A stretch of DNA of 64,000 nt from Paracoccus sp. S1E-3 (GCF_013868135.1 NZ_JACEMU010000017.1:1-64000), one strand, 5' to 3'; numbered from the stretch's first letter, positions 36,164 through 45,987 are shown. Program-made: numbers and translations. The notes: a model not told the origin generated them from the sequence alone.

Positions 36164-36876
36164 GAAAACAGTCTCAGCACCAGAGGCGCGATGATGGCGG
36201 TCAGCACGGCGTTCAGGCCCATGCCGATGCCGGCGAAGGCGCCTGCGGTTTCGTTGACCTGAAAGGCCCGCGCGGTGCCGATCCCATGGGCGGCCACGCC
36301 CACCGCAAAGCCGCGCGCCCGCCAGTCGGTGACCCGCAAGGCGTTCAACAGCGGGGTGACGATGATCGCCCCGAATATCCCGGTCAGCAGCACCAGAACC
36401 GCCGCCAGCGTCGGCTGGCCGCCGATGCGTTCGGCGATACCGATGGCGACCGGCGCGGTCGTTGATTTCGGCGCCAGCGAGGCCAGCAGCGCCTGATCCA
36501 GCCCGAAGGCCCGTCCGATCGCCAGCGCTGAGCCGACCGCAACCAGCGAACCGACCAGCAGGGCCGCCACCACCGGCAGGCCGGCCCGCTTGATCCGCGC
36601 GATATTGTCGTAAAGCGGCAGGCCCAGACAGACCGTGGCCGGCCCGAGCATGAAATGGACGAATTGCGCGCCCTCGAAATAGGTCTGATAGCTGGTCTTG
36701 CTGAGGCCCAGCACGCTGCCCAGCAGGATCACCGCGATCAGCACCGGATTGGCGATGCTTTTGCGCCCTGAGGCGCGGAACACCGCGTCCCCCGCCCAGT
36801 AGGCCGCCAATGTCGCCGTCAGCCACAGCAGCGGCTGGCTGGACAGGTAGGACCAGATCAGCGCCGCGTCAGTCAT
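36160..36876 (-). CDS. lrgB: LrgB/CidB family membrane protein
   Basis: 238 residues, mostly transmembrane, with the family blocks FVHFMLGPATVCLGLPLY, LAPKSTTAPVAIGIAERIGG and VAAHGIGTARAFQ. LrgB works with LrgA; the pair is linked to control of murein hydrolases in Staphylococcus and to export of small organic acids (glycolate, pyruvate) in plants and some bacteria. It overlaps lrgA by eight bases upstream and the FemAB-like gene by four downstream. Confidence 0.94.
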   Translation of the reverse strand: MTDAALIWSYLSSQPLLWLTATLAAYWAGDAVFRASGRKSIANPVLIAVILLGSVLGLSKTSYQTYFEGAQFVHFMLGPATVCLGLPLYDNIARIKRAGLPVVAALLVGSLVAVGSALAIGRAFGLDQALLASLAPKSTTAPVAIGIAERIGGQPTLAAVLVLLTGIFGAIIVTPLLNALRVTDWRARGFAVGVAAHGIGTARAFQVNETAGAFAGIGMGLNAVLTAIIAPLVLRLFS

Positions 36877-37222
36877 CGCGCGACCCCGTCAGCCGGGCGA
36901 CGGCGGCAAAGGTCAGCGCCCCCGCCCCGATGGCCAGCACGGTCGAAACGGTGACCGCCAGCGCGAGCCCGATCCCGTGCTGCGACAGCACCGGCAGATG
37001 GGCGATGACGCCGACGCCCGCCGGTACGAAGAACAGCGACAGATGCGCCAGCACCGATCTGGTGACAGGGCGCAGCATCTCGGCCAATCGCGGCCGCACC
37101 ATGCAGGCGCCGACCAGCAGCACCAACCCCACAACGGGGCCGGGCAACGGCAGATCCAGCCAGCGCGAAGCGATCTCGCCGACAAGCTGAAAGCCGAGAA
37201 TGATGGTCAGGGCAGGGATCAT
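36869..37222 (-). CDS. lrgA: LrgA/CidA family membrane protein
   Basis: 117 residues with four transmembrane helices. The family motif is LGFQLVGEIASRWLDLPLPGPVVGLVLL, followed by SLFFVPAGVGVIAH. I start it at the ATG at 37222; the frame is open upstream, but this start gives the family N-terminus. It is the holin-like partner of LrgB and the first gene of a three-gene overlapping cluster. Confidence 0.93.
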   Translation of the reverse strand: MIPALTIILGFQLVGEIASRWLDLPLPGPVVGLVLLVGACMVRPRLAEMLRPVTRSVLAHLSLFFVPAGVGVIAHLPVLSQHGIGLALAVTVSTVLAIGAGALTFAAVARLTGSRDD

Positions 37223-37488
37223 GGCTGCGAAGTTATGCGCCTTCGCGCCCCCTGACCAGAGGGGCAGCCATGCAGCCGCCGCCGGGCAGCCATGCGCACC
37301 CCGCGCCATGGGGCGTGGCGCAGGACTGCAACGCTGCGCTATCTTGGGAGGGCGCAAAAATCTTGTGGATATGTTGCCGATGCCCGCTATATCTTGCGGT
37401 TTCGGTTGACTTGGGTGCCTCCAGTTCAGAAAATCGGGCAAAACAGAACCGATACGGACCCGATTCCGGGGCAACGGGGGCAGCGCGC

Positions 37489-40400
37489 GTGAAATTCGAC
37501 CGACTCAGGCTGAACGGGTTCAAATCCTTCGTGGATCCCACCGATCTGGTGATCCGCGAGGGGCTGACCGGCGTGGTCGGCCCGAACGGCTGCGGCAAGT
37601 CGAACCTGCTGGAGGCGTTGCGCTGGGTCATGGGCGAAAACCGCCCTACCGCCATGCGCGGCGACGGGATGGAGGACGTGATCTTCGCAGGCACCTCGCG
37701 ACGCGGCGCGCGGGCGCATGCCGAGGTGACGCTGACCATCGACAACCGCGAACGCCTTGCGCCGGCGGCGGTGAATGATGCCGACGGCATCGACATCGTG
37801 CGCCGGATCACCCGCGATGCCGGGTCGGCCTACAAGATCAACGGCAAGGACGTGCGCGCGCGCGATGTGCAGATGCTGTTCGCAGATGCCTCGACCGGGG
37901 CGCATTCGCCGGCGCTGGTGCGGCAGGGGCAGATCTCGGAACTGATCAACGCCAAGCCGAAGGCACGCCGCCGGATCCTGGAGGAAGCGGCGGGGATCTC
38001 GGGTCTCTATGCCCGCCGGCACGAGGCCGAGCTGAAGCTGAACGGGGCTGAAACCAACCTGACCCGCGTGGATGATACGCTGGACCAACTGGCCACGCAG
38101 GCGGCGTCCTTGTCGCGCCAGGCCCGTGCGGCGGCGAAATACCGCGAGATCGGCGCCGCGCTGCGGCTGGCCGAGGGGCTGTTGCTGTATCGCCGCTGGG
38201 CCGAGGCCGACCAGGCGCGCGAGGCCGCTTTGCTGGCCCTGCGCGAGGCAGTGTCGGTCGCGGCTGACGCCGAAGCGGCGGCCAGAAGGGCATTGGCGGG
38301 GCGCGAACAAGCCGAAGCGGCGCTGCCGCCCCTGCGCGAGGAGGAACAGATCGCTGCCGCCCTGCTGTCGCGCGCCGTGATCGACCGTGAAGCGCTGGAC
38401 GCGGCCGAGGCCCGCGCCGAGGCCGCGATCGCGCAACTGCGCGCCCGCATCACCCAACTGGCGCGTGACATCGACCGCGAAAGCCAACTGAACCGCGATG
38501 CCGCTGAAGTCGTGGACCGCCTGGGCTGGGAAAAGCGTGAACTGGAAAAGGCCGGGCAGGGACACGACGACAAACAGGCGCAAGCCGGCGTCGCGGCCGA
38601 GGAGGCCGCCGAAGTCCTGCGCGAGGTTGAGGCCAAGTTGGCCGAACTGACCGACGAATCGGCACGTCTGGCGGCGCAGGCGCAATCGGCGGAACGGCTG
38701 GTGGCCGACCTGACCGCCATGCGCGATCGCGCCGAACGCGCGGCGACCGAGGCTGAAGCCGCGCTTGACCTTGCCGATGCCGCCGGCACCGAGGCCGAGT
38801 CCGCATTGCAGGCGGCCGAGGCCGCTCAGGGGGACGCGGCCGAAGCCGTGGACGTCGCGGAGGAAACGCTGGCCGAGGCCGAGGCCCTGCGCGCCGAGGC
38901 CGAGGCGACCGAGGCTGCGACTCGCGCGCTCCGCTCGGAACAGGAGGGCGAGGCGAGCGCCCTGCGCGCCGAAATGAGCGCGCTGGAAAAGCTGGTGGCG
39001 CGTGGGGCTGGGGATGGCACGGCGCTGTTGGATCAGGTCCGGGTGGCCAAGGGCTATGAAATCGCGCTGGGTGCGGCTTTGGGCGATGATCTGTCGGTCG
39101 GGCTGGCCGAAGACGGCTCTGGCTGGGCCACGCTGCCGGGGTATGACGAGGCGGCAGCGCTGCCCACTGGCGCGGCACCGCTGGCGGCGCAGGTCTCCGC
39201 GCCAGCGGCGTTGACGCGGCGGCTGTCGCAGATCGGCATCGCCGCTAGCGCGGCCGAGGCGCAGGCGCTGCAGCCCACGCTGCGGCCCGGCCAGCGGCTG
39301 GTGACGCGCGACGGCGGCTTGTGGCGATGGGACGGGATGCGGGTGCTGCCGGGTGAGGCGTCCTCGGCCGCGGCGCGGCATCTGGAGCAGGTGAACCGGC
39401 TGGCGGAACTGCGCGGACAGGCCGAGGAAGCCGGTGTCCGCGCGGCAGAGGCGGTGGCTGGCCATGACGGCGCGCGTGCGGCGCTGAACGCGGCGAGTCA
39501 GGCCGAAAAGACCGCGCGCGAGGCCCGGCGCGAGGCCGAGCGCGCGCTGTCCGATGCCGCTCGCGCGGCGACGCGGGCCGAAAGCGACCTCTCGCTGACC
39601 CGCGCCCGGTCCGAATCCGCCAAGGCGGAACTGGCGCGGCATAGCGCCGATTCCGGCGATGCCCGCGCGCGGCTGGCCGAGGCGCAGCGGGCGCTGGCGG
39701 CGCTGCCCGATCGCGGCGCTGCGGCGGCGGCGGTCGAGGCCGCGAAAACCGGGGTTGAAGCCGCCCGCATTGCCACCATGACCCGGCGCGGCGCGCTGGA
39801 CGAATTGAAGCGCGAGGCCAACGCCCGCACCCGCCGCCTGCAGGAAATCGCCAAGGAAGAATCGGGCTGGAAGCTGCGGCTGGAACAGGCGGGCACCCGC
39901 GCCGCCGAATTGGAAGACCGCCGCGCCGCCACCGAGGACGAACTGGCCGATGCCGAGGATCAGCCCGCGCATCTGGCGGAGAAACGCGACCAGCTGCGCG
40001 AGGCCGAGGAAGCCGCCGGCACCCGCCTGACCCGCGCCCGCGTTGCTCTGGCCGAGGCAGAGGATGTGCTGCGCGCCGCCGCCATGACCGAACGCGACGC
40101 CGAACGTGCGGCATCCGAATCGCGCGAGGCCCGCGCCGCCCGCGAGGCCCGCGCCGAGGCTGCCCGCGAAACCGAAGCCGCCGCCCGCGCCCGCATCTTC
40201 GAGGAGGTCGGGACCACGCCAGACGCGCTGCGCGAGTCGCTGGGGGATGCGGAACTGACCGGTTCGGCCACCCAGCTGGAAGACGAGATCGCCCGGCTAC
40301 GTGCCGCCCGCGACGGGCTTGGCCCCGTCAACCTGCGCGCCGAAGAAGACAAGCGCGAGTTGGAGGGAGAGCGCGACAGGCTGGCCCATGACAAGGCCGA

Positions 40401-40938
40401 TCTGGAAGAGGCGATCCGCAAGCTGCGCGCCGGGATCGGCGGCCTGAACCGCGAAGGGCGCGAGCGGCTGCTGGCGGCCTTCGACACCGTGAACAGCAAT
40501 TTCACCACGCTGTTCACCCATCTGTTCGGTGGCGGCGAGGCCAAGCTGGTGCTGGTCGAATCCGACGATCCGCTGGATGCGGGCCTTGAAATCATGTGTC
40601 AGCCGCCGGGCAAGAAGCTGTCGACGCTGTCGCTTCTGTCGGGGGGTGAACAAACGCTGACGGCACTGGCGCTGATCTTCGCGGTGTTTCTGGCCAATCC
40701 GGCGCCGATCTGCGTGCTGGACGAGGTCGACGCGCCGCTGGACGACGCCAATGTCGGCCGCTTCTGCGACCTGCTGGACGAGATGACCCGCAGGACCGAG
40801 ACCCGCTTTCTGGTCATTACCCACCACGCCGTCACCATGTCGCGCATGGACCGGCTGTTCGGTGTCACCATGGTCGAACAGGGCGTCAGTCAGCTGGTCA
40901 GCGTCGATCTGAAACGCGCCGAGCAACTGGTGGCCTAG
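37489..40938 (+). CDS. smc: Chromosome segregation protein SMC
   Basis: 1149 residues beginning at a GTG after a G-rich site. Walker A GPNGCGKS at residues 31-38 lies in the N-terminal head; long Ala/Glu/Arg-rich coiled coils flank a hinge (about residues 500-625); the C-terminal head has signature LSGGEQ at 1050-1055 and Walker B CVLDEVDAPLDD near 1076-1085. SMC dimers with ScpA and ScpB form condensin and fold the chromosome; scpAB are not in the window. The frame is open further upstream, but only the GTG at 37489 gives the conserved KFDRLRLNGFKSF start. The 266-base space upstream holds its promoter and that of lrgA. Confidence 0.96.
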   Translation: MKFDRLRLNGFKSFVDPTDLVIREGLTGVVGPNGCGKSNLLEALRWVMGENRPTAMRGDGMEDVIFAGTSRRGARAHAEVTLTIDNRERLAPAAVNDADGIDIVRRITRDAGSAYKINGKDVRARDVQMLFADASTGAHSPALVRQGQISELINAKPKARRRILEEAAGISGLYARRHEAELKLNGAETNLTRVDDTLDQLATQAASLSRQARAAAKYREIGAALRLAEGLLLYRRWAEADQAREAALLALREAVSVAADAEAAARRALAGREQAEAALPPLREEEQIAAALLSRAVIDREALDAAEARAEAAIAQLRARITQLARDIDRESQLNRDAAEVVDRLGWEKRELEKAGQGHDDKQAQAGVAAEEAAEVLREVEAKLAELTDESARLAAQAQSAERLVADLTAMRDRAERAATEAEAALDLADAAGTEAESALQAAEAAQGDAAEAVDVAEETLAEAEALRAEAEATEAATRALRSEQEGEASALRAEMSALEKLVARGAGDGTALLDQVRVAKGYEIALGAALGDDLSVGLAEDGSGWATLPGYDEAAALPTGAAPLAAQVSAPAALTRRLSQIGIAASAAEAQALQPTLRPGQRLVTRDGGLWRWDGMRVLPGEASSAAARHLEQVNRLAELRGQAEEAGVRAAEAVAGHDGARAALNAASQAEKTAREARREAERALSDAARAATRAESDLSLTRARSESAKAELARHSADSGDARARLAEAQRALAALPDRGAAAAAVEAAKTGVEAARIATMTRRGALDELKREANARTRRLQEIAKEESGWKLRLEQAGTRAAELEDRRAATEDELADAEDQPAHLAEKRDQLREAEEAAGTRLTRARVALAEAEDVLRAAAMTERDAERAASESREARAAREARAEAARETEAAARARIFEEVGTTPDALRESLGDAELTGSATQLEDEIARLRAARDGLGPVNLRAEEDKRELEGERDRLAHDKADLEEAIRKLRAGIGGLNREGRERLLAAFDTVNSNFTTLFTHLFGGGEAKLVLVESDDPLDAGLEIMCQPPGKKLSTLSLLSGGEQTLTALALIFAVFLANPAPICVLDEVDAPLDDANVGRFCDLLDEMTRRTETRFLVITHHAVTMSRMDRLFGVTMVEQGVSQLVSVDLKRAEQLVA

Positions 40939-40950
40939 GAAGGAGCGCTG

Positions 40951-41655
40951 ATGGCTGAGCGAGAACCGACAGAACAGGAATGGGCCGAAGCGAGGAAGCT
41001 TCTTGCCGCCTCGGACCGGCCGATCACCACCTTCCGGCTTGGCGGACAGCGCCCGGCCGACACGCGACTGGCAAGCTGGTGGGGCGGGAATTTCGTCGCG
41101 CCGGTGCCCGAAGATGCACCCGGGATGCTGCCGCTGTTCCAGATCTGCGTGGCCGATCTGCCGCCGGCGCAGCGAGGCGCCTTTCGCGCGGAATATCTGC
41201 TGTTCTGGATCGCGCCGGAACCGGACAAGGGAGCGTTGATCGAAGGCCGCGATTTCATCATTCGCGAACTGGCCGCGCCCGAAACCATCCCTCCGACTGA
41301 CGGGCAAAGCTCCGATGAGGGCCGCGCTTTCGCTCTGTTCCAGATGCACCCCGAATCCGGCACCACTCAGCGGCCAGCCTGGGAGGATTTTGCCCATCGA
41401 GTCCCGGATGCCGTTGCGTGGTCCCATGAGAATGACTGGTTCTTCGACCATCCCAACGATCCGGGCGACGAAGACCGCCCGCTGCTGATCGGAGGTTGGC
41501 CGCAATGGATACAGGGCGCGCAGACGCCGGAGGGCTCAGATTTCGTGCTTCAGATCAGCAGCACCGGGAAGGGAATGTTCATGTATGGCGACGGCGGCAA
41601 TCTCTATCTGTGGCGTCGCCCCGGTGGATGGGAATTGCTTGGCGATTTCTATTGA
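40951..41655 (+). CDS. DUF1963 (YwqG-like) domain protein
   Basis: 234 residues. The pattern fits the DUF1963 family: LGGQRPADTRLASWWGGNF, MLPLFQICVADLPPA, GAFRAEYLLFWIAPE in the first half and LLIGGWPQWIQ, DFVLQISSTGKGMFMYGDGGNLYLW in the second. These are soluble beta-rich proteins without known activity. AAGGAG precedes the ATG, 12 bases after smc, so it probably shares the smc transcript. Confidence 0.85.
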   Translation: MAEREPTEQEWAEARKLLAASDRPITTFRLGGQRPADTRLASWWGGNFVAPVPEDAPGMLPLFQICVADLPPAQRGAFRAEYLLFWIAPEPDKGALIEGRDFIIRELAAPETIPPTDGQSSDEGRAFALFQMHPESGTTQRPAWEDFAHRVPDAVAWSHENDWFFDHPNDPGDEDRPLLIGGWPQWIQGAQTPEGSDFVLQISSTGKGMFMYGDGGNLYLWRRPGGWELLGDFY

Positions 41656-41727
41656 TGGCCTGTGCAACACTTGCGGCGTTGCCGCGAGGAGCCTAGACCG
41701 GGCGCGGAAAACCCGAAGGAAGCGCCT

Positions 41728-42291
41728 ATGAAACTTAACGTCATCATCACCAGCACCCGCCCCGGCCGCAATGGCGAACCGGTGGGCATGTGGTTCTACG
41801 ACTATGCCAAGGCCCATCCCGGCGCATTCGACGAGGTGATCCTGTCCGATCTGGCCGAGGTCGGCCTGCCGCTGCTGGACGAGGCCCATCATCCCCGCGC
41901 CAAGAACTACCAGCACGAGCATACCCGGAACTGGTCGCGGATCGTCGAGGGCTCGGATGCGTTCGTGTTCGTGCTGCCGGAATACAACTATGCCCCGCCG
42001 CCCAGCTTCTTCAACGCCATCGACTATCTGGCACTGGAATGGAACTACAAGCCGGCGGGCTTCGTGTCTTACGGCGGCATCTCGGGCGGCATGCGCTCGA
42101 CCCAGGGCGCGAAAGAGATCCTGACCACGGTCAAGGTCGTTCCGGTGCTGGAACAGGTCGCGGTGCCGATGGTGTTCGACCATCTGAAGAATGGCGCTTT
42201 CGACGCGCCGCAGATCGTGCAGGACAGCGCCGACGTGATGATCGCCGAACTGGGCCGCTGGGCCACCGCACTGAAACCGATGCGCGGATAA
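41728..42291 (+). CDS. NADPH-dependent FMN reductase family protein
   Basis: 187 residues, flavodoxin-like fold. The FMN phosphate loop is ITSTRPGRNGEPVG near the N-terminus; the isoalloxazine-contact motif LPEYNYAPPPSFFNAIDYL and VSYGGISGGMRS match the NAD(P)H quinone/azo reductase group. GAAGGA lies before the ATG at 41728. A large hairpin follows the stop codon. Confidence 0.93.
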   Translation: MKLNVIITSTRPGRNGEPVGMWFYDYAKAHPGAFDEVILSDLAEVGLPLLDEAHHPRAKNYQHEHTRNWSRIVEGSDAFVFVLPEYNYAPPPSFFNAIDYLALEWNYKPAGFVSYGGISGGMRSTQGAKEILTTVKVVPVLEQVAVPMVFDHLKNGAFDAPQIVQDSADVMIAELGRWATALKPMRG

Positions 42292-42304
42292 ACGTCTTCG
42301 ACAA

Positions 42305-42334
42305 GCGCGCCGATCCGTCCTAGGATCGGCGCGC
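42305..42334 (+). terminator. Strong hairpin after the FMN reductase gene
   Basis: Perfect 12-base inverted repeat gcgcgccgatcc / ggatcggcgcgc with a 6-base loop and no T run. It may act as a terminator or as an mRNA 3' stabiliser before the ridA cluster. Confidence 0.6.
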
Positions 42335-42354
42335 ATTGATTGACGGAGCCGGAA

Positions 42355-42810
42355 ATGTCCCATGATGCCCGCCTGAGCGCCCTGAATATCACCCTTCCCG
42401 ACGCCCCCGCACCTGCGGCAAATTATGTGCCCTATGTCCGGTCGGGCAATCTTCTCTATGTCTCGGGCCAGATTTCGGCCGGACCGGACGGCCTGATCAA
42501 GGGCCGGCTCGGTGCCGATCTGGATGTGGCCGCCGGGGCGGCGGCTGCGCGGCACTGTGGCTTGGCGCTGTTGGCGCAGGCGCGCGCGGCGCTCGGCTCG
42601 CTCGACCATGTCGTGCGGGTGGTGAAGCTGGGCGGCTTCGTCTGTTCCACCGAGGGTTTCACCGACCAGCCCGAGGTCGTCAACGGCTGTTCGGACCTGA
42701 TGGTCGAGGTCTTCGGCGACGCCGGCCGTCATGCCCGCGCCGCCGTGTCGGTCAACGCGCTGCCGCGCGGCGTGGCCGTGGAAATCGAGGCAATCTTCGA
42801 GGTGGCATGA
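42355..42810 (+). CDS. RidA family protein (YjgF/YER057c/UK114)
   Basis: 151 residues of the longer RidA subgroup. Features include YVPYVRSGNLLYVSGQIS, the GRLGADLDVAAGAAAARHCGL helix, VRVVKLGGFV and the terminal RAAVSVNALPRGVAVEIEAIFEV with the conserved Arg. Classical RidA hydrolyses reactive enamine/imine intermediates; subgroup functions vary. The ATG at 42355 follows GGAGCCGGAA. The stop overlaps the next gene's start by four bases. Confidence 0.93.
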   Translation: MSHDARLSALNITLPDAPAPAANYVPYVRSGNLLYVSGQISAGPDGLIKGRLGADLDVAAGAAAARHCGLALLAQARAALGSLDHVVRVVKLGGFVCSTEGFTDQPEVVNGCSDLMVEVFGDAGRHARAAVSVNALPRGVAVEIEAIFEVA

Positions 42811-43556
42811 TGGCCCTGCATCCCGATTTCACACGTCTTCCGATCGCCCATCGCGGCCTGCATTCGCCCGGTCTGCCGGAAAACTCGCTGGGCGCCTTTC
42901 GCGCCGCCATCGCCGCCGGATACGCGATCGAGCTGGACATCCAGCCCTCGGCCGAGGGCACGCCGATGGTGTTTCACGACTATGACCTGACGCGGATGTG
43001 CGGGGATGAGGGCTATATTGCCGACCGCAGCGCCGCCGATCTGGCCGAACTGCGCCTGCAAGGTACGGCCGAACCCATTCCGACCCTGGCCGAGGTCCTG
43101 CGCGAGGTTGCGGGCCGGGTGCCGCTGCTGATCGAGATCAAGGATCAGGATGGCCGGCTGGGCCGCAATATCGGCGAATTGCAGGACCGCGTGGCGGCCG
43201 CACTGGTGGCCTATGAGGGGCCGGTGGCGGTGATGTCCTTCAATCCGCACACCGTCGCCGCCTTCGGGAAGGCCGCACCCGAAGTGACGCGCGGATTGAC
43301 CAGCTGCGACTATCCCAAGGAAGACTGGCCGATGCTGGACGATGAAGAGCGCGCCCGGCTGGCCCGGCTGGAAGATTATCCGGCCTCGGGCGCGGAATTC
43401 CTGTCGCATTACTGGCGCGATCTGGACAATCCGGCGGTGACCGCGCTGGCGGCCCAGGGCGTGCCGCTGCTGTGCTGGACCATCCGCTCCCCCGAGGAGG
43501 AAGCCGAGGCCCGCAAGCTGGCGGGCGGCATCACCTTCGAGAACTATTCCGCCTGA
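42807..43556 (+). CDS. Glycerophosphodiester phosphodiesterase family protein
   Basis: 249 residues, TIM-barrel GDPD. The catalytic His pair is in IAHRGLHSPGLPENSLGAF and FHDYDLTRMCG, with the metal-binding ELDIQPSAEG. It releases glycerol-3-phosphate from phospholipid headgroup diesters. No signal peptide, so probably cytoplasmic. Overlaps ridA by ATGA and zapE by one base (TGATG), which suggests a tightly coupled three-gene unit. Confidence 0.94.
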   Translation: MMALHPDFTRLPIAHRGLHSPGLPENSLGAFRAAIAAGYAIELDIQPSAEGTPMVFHDYDLTRMCGDEGYIADRSAADLAELRLQGTAEPIPTLAEVLREVAGRVPLLIEIKDQDGRLGRNIGELQDRVAAALVAYEGPVAVMSFNPHTVAAFGKAAPEVTRGLTSCDYPKEDWPMLDDEERARLARLEDYPASGAEFLSHYWRDLDNPAVTALAAQGVPLLCWTIRSPEEEAEARKLAGGITFENYSA

Positions 43557-44662
43557 TGGCCACCGTCACCGAGCTTTACGACGCCCGCGTCCGGGACGGG
43601 CGGCTGAAGGATGATGCGGCGCAGCGCGCGGTGCTGCCGATCATGGACCGCATTGCCGCCGGTCTGACGGATGTGCCGCCCGCAACCAGACCGGCGGGTT
43701 GGCGGCGCCTGTTCGGGGGCGCCCCCGATCCGGCGGTGCCGGGGCCACGCGGCCTGTATCTGTGGGGCGGGGTCGGGCGCGGCAAGTCGATGCTGATGGA
43801 CCTGTTGATGGAGGCCGCCCCGATCACCGCCAAGCGACGGGTGCATTTTCACGAATTCATGCAGGAAATTCAGGCGGGCCTGCACGCCGCCCGGCAGCGC
43901 GGCGACCAGGACACCGTGCGCCCCGTGGCCGAGGCGGTGGCCGCCCGCACCCGCCTGCTTTGCTTTGATGAGATGCAGATCACCGATATCGCCGATGCGA
44001 TGATCGTCGGGCGGCTTTTCGAGGTGCTGTTCGAGCGCGGTGTCTGCATCGTCACTACCTCGAACCGGGTGCCCGAGGATCTGTATAAGCATGGCCTCAA
44101 CCGGCAGCTGTTCCTGCCTTTCATCGCGCTGATCCGCGACCGGCTGGACGTGGTGGCGCTCGACAGCCCGCGCGATCACCGGCAGGGACGGGCAGCCGGC
44201 GAACAGGTCTGGTTCAGCCCGCTGAACCGCACCACCCACGGTATGATGAACGACATCTGGCAGGATCTGATCGGCGACGAGGCGCCCTCGGTCCTGCATC
44301 TGCAGGTGCAGGGGCGGCAGGTCGATCTGCCCGCCCATGTCGGGCGCGTGGGGCGCGCCGGCTTCTGGGATCTGTGTGGCAGGCCGCTGGGGCCGGCCGA
44401 TTATCTGGCGCTGGCACAGGCGCTGGATCTGCTGATGATCGACGATATTCCGCTGCTTTCCTCGTCGAATTTCAACGAGGCGAAGCGTTTCGTGACCCTG
44501 ATCGATGCCCTTTACGAGGCGCGGGTCCGCGTCATCGCCTCGGCCGCCGCCGAACCCGAGCGGCTGTATATCGAGGGCGAAGGCAGCTTCGAATTCGAAC
44601 GCACCGCCTCGCGGCTGCGCGAGATGCAGGATGCGAACTGGGGCGAGGCTCCGGCGCAGTAG
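43556..44662 (+). CDS. zapE: Cell division ATPase ZapE (AFG1-like)
   Basis: 368 residues. Walker A GGVGRGKSMLMDL, RRVHFHEFMQEI, Walker B RLLCFDEMQITDIADAMI and the SNRVPEDLYKHGLNR segment define the ZapE/AFG1 family. E. coli ZapE associates with the division ring and is needed under stress; mitochondrial AFG1 acts in protein quality control. Start ATG shares a base with the GDPD stop. Converges with folC 34 bases later. Confidence 0.95.
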   Translation: MATVTELYDARVRDGRLKDDAAQRAVLPIMDRIAAGLTDVPPATRPAGWRRLFGGAPDPAVPGPRGLYLWGGVGRGKSMLMDLLMEAAPITAKRRVHFHEFMQEIQAGLHAARQRGDQDTVRPVAEAVAARTRLLCFDEMQITDIADAMIVGRLFEVLFERGVCIVTTSNRVPEDLYKHGLNRQLFLPFIALIRDRLDVVALDSPRDHRQGRAAGEQVWFSPLNRTTHGMMNDIWQDLIGDEAPSVLHLQVQGRQVDLPAHVGRVGRAGFWDLCGRPLGPADYLALAQALDLLMIDDIPLLSSSNFNEAKRFVTLIDALYEARVRVIASAAAEPERLYIEGEGSFEFERTASRLREMQDANWGEAPAQ

Positions 44663-44696
44663 CTTCTACGAAACTATAGCGTATGTTTATGTGCGT

Positions 44697-45971
44697 TCAG
44701 CCATTTTCGCGCAGCACGATCCCGGCCAGATACAGCGATCCGCAGATCAGCAGCCGGGCGCCGGGATGATATTCAGCCAGCGTCGTCACGGCGTGATGCA
44801 CGTCCGCCGCGGTGGTGGCCTGCAGCCCGACCGAAATCGCGGCCTCCCGCGTGGTCGCGGCGGGCAGGGTATTCGCCTCACCAGGGATCGACACGGCGGT
44901 CAGGCTAAGCGCGACTTCGGCCAGCGGCCGCAGATAGCCCGCGACGTCCTTGGTGTTCAGCATCCCGCAGATCAGATGCGTGGGTTTCCGCGCCATGCCC
45001 GCCAGCGTGGCGGCGACAGCCTCGCCCCCGGCGGGGTTGTGGCCGCCATCCAGCCATAGCTCGCAATTATGGGCGGTGGCGATCTCGACCAGCGGGCCGC
45101 GCGTCAGGCGCTGCATCCGCGCCGGCCATTCGGCGCGCGTGACGGCCGCCTGCGCCTCGGGCGCGCCGAAACCAAGCGCGCGCAGCGCTGCGATGGCGGT
45201 GCCCGCATTGTCAATCTGGTGGGGGCCGGGCAGGTTGGGGCGCGGCAGGTCAATCAGCCCGTGATCGTCCTGAAAGATCATCCCGTCCGCTTCGGGCGCC
45301 ACCTGCCATTGCTGGCCGCAGGCGATGACCGGCGCGCCGAGGCGTTGAGCCCGATCCTCGATCACCGCCAGCGCTGCGTCCTGCTGGCGACCGATGACGA
45401 CCGGAACCCGGCGCTTGAGGATGCCGGCCTTCTCGCCTGCGATCTCGGGCAGGGTCTCGCCCAGATATTGGGTGTGGTCGATGCTGACCGGGGTGATGAT
45501 GGTCAGCGCCGGCTGCGTCACCACATTGGTCGCGTCCAGCCGGCCGCCAAGGCCGACCTCCAGCAGGGTGTAATCCGCAGGCGTCCGGGCGAAGGCCAGA
45601 AAGGCGGCGGCGGTGGTCAGTTCGAAAAAGGTGATCGGGCGGCCGGCATTCACCTGCTCGATCTCGGTCAGGATCGCCGACAGATCGTCTTCGGGGATCA
45701 GGGTGCCCGCCAGCCGGATGCGCTCGTGGAACCGCGCCAGATGCGGCGAGGTATAGGCATGGACGCGCTTGCCCGCCGCTTCCAGCCCGGCGCGGATCAT
45801 CGCCTGGGTCGAGCCCTTGCCATTTGTCCCTGCGATGTGGATCACCGCCGGCAGACGGTCCTGGGGGTTGCCCAGATCGTCCAGCAATCGCATCATCCGG
45901 TCCAGCGACAGGTCGATGATCTTCGGGTGCAGCCCCATCACGCGCTGCAGAATGGCGTCGGAATGATCCAT
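44697..45971 (-). CDS. folC: Bifunctional dihydrofolate/folylpolyglutamate synthase
   Basis: 424 residues of the Mur-ligase-like family. The P-loop is HIAGTNGKGSTQAMI, followed by YTSPHLARFHERIRL, the EVGLGGRLDATNVV block and WLDGGHNPAGGEA. It joins dihydropteroate with glutamate and lengthens the polyglutamate tail. It follows accD by 16 bases on the minus strand, a common arrangement in proteobacteria. Confidence 0.96.
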   Translation of the reverse strand: MDHSDAILQRVMGLHPKIIDLSLDRMMRLLDDLGNPQDRLPAVIHIAGTNGKGSTQAMIRAGLEAAGKRVHAYTSPHLARFHERIRLAGTLIPEDDLSAILTEIEQVNAGRPITFFELTTAAAFLAFARTPADYTLLEVGLGGRLDATNVVTQPALTIITPVSIDHTQYLGETLPEIAGEKAGILKRRVPVVIGRQQDAALAVIEDRAQRLGAPVIACGQQWQVAPEADGMIFQDDHGLIDLPRPNLPGPHQIDNAGTAIAALRALGFGAPEAQAAVTRAEWPARMQRLTRGPLVEIATAHNCELWLDGGHNPAGGEAVAATLAGMARKPTHLICGMLNTKDVAGYLRPLAEVALSLTAVSIPGEANTLPAATTREAAISVGLQATTAADVHHAVTTLAEYHPGARLLICGSLYLAGIVLRENG

Positions 45972-45987
45972 GGCGCGGGGCTGTGCG

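Noticed and set aside
37363..37393. TTGTGG ... TATATC as the smc promoter
   Set aside because: The spacer is 19 bases, too long for a confident call.
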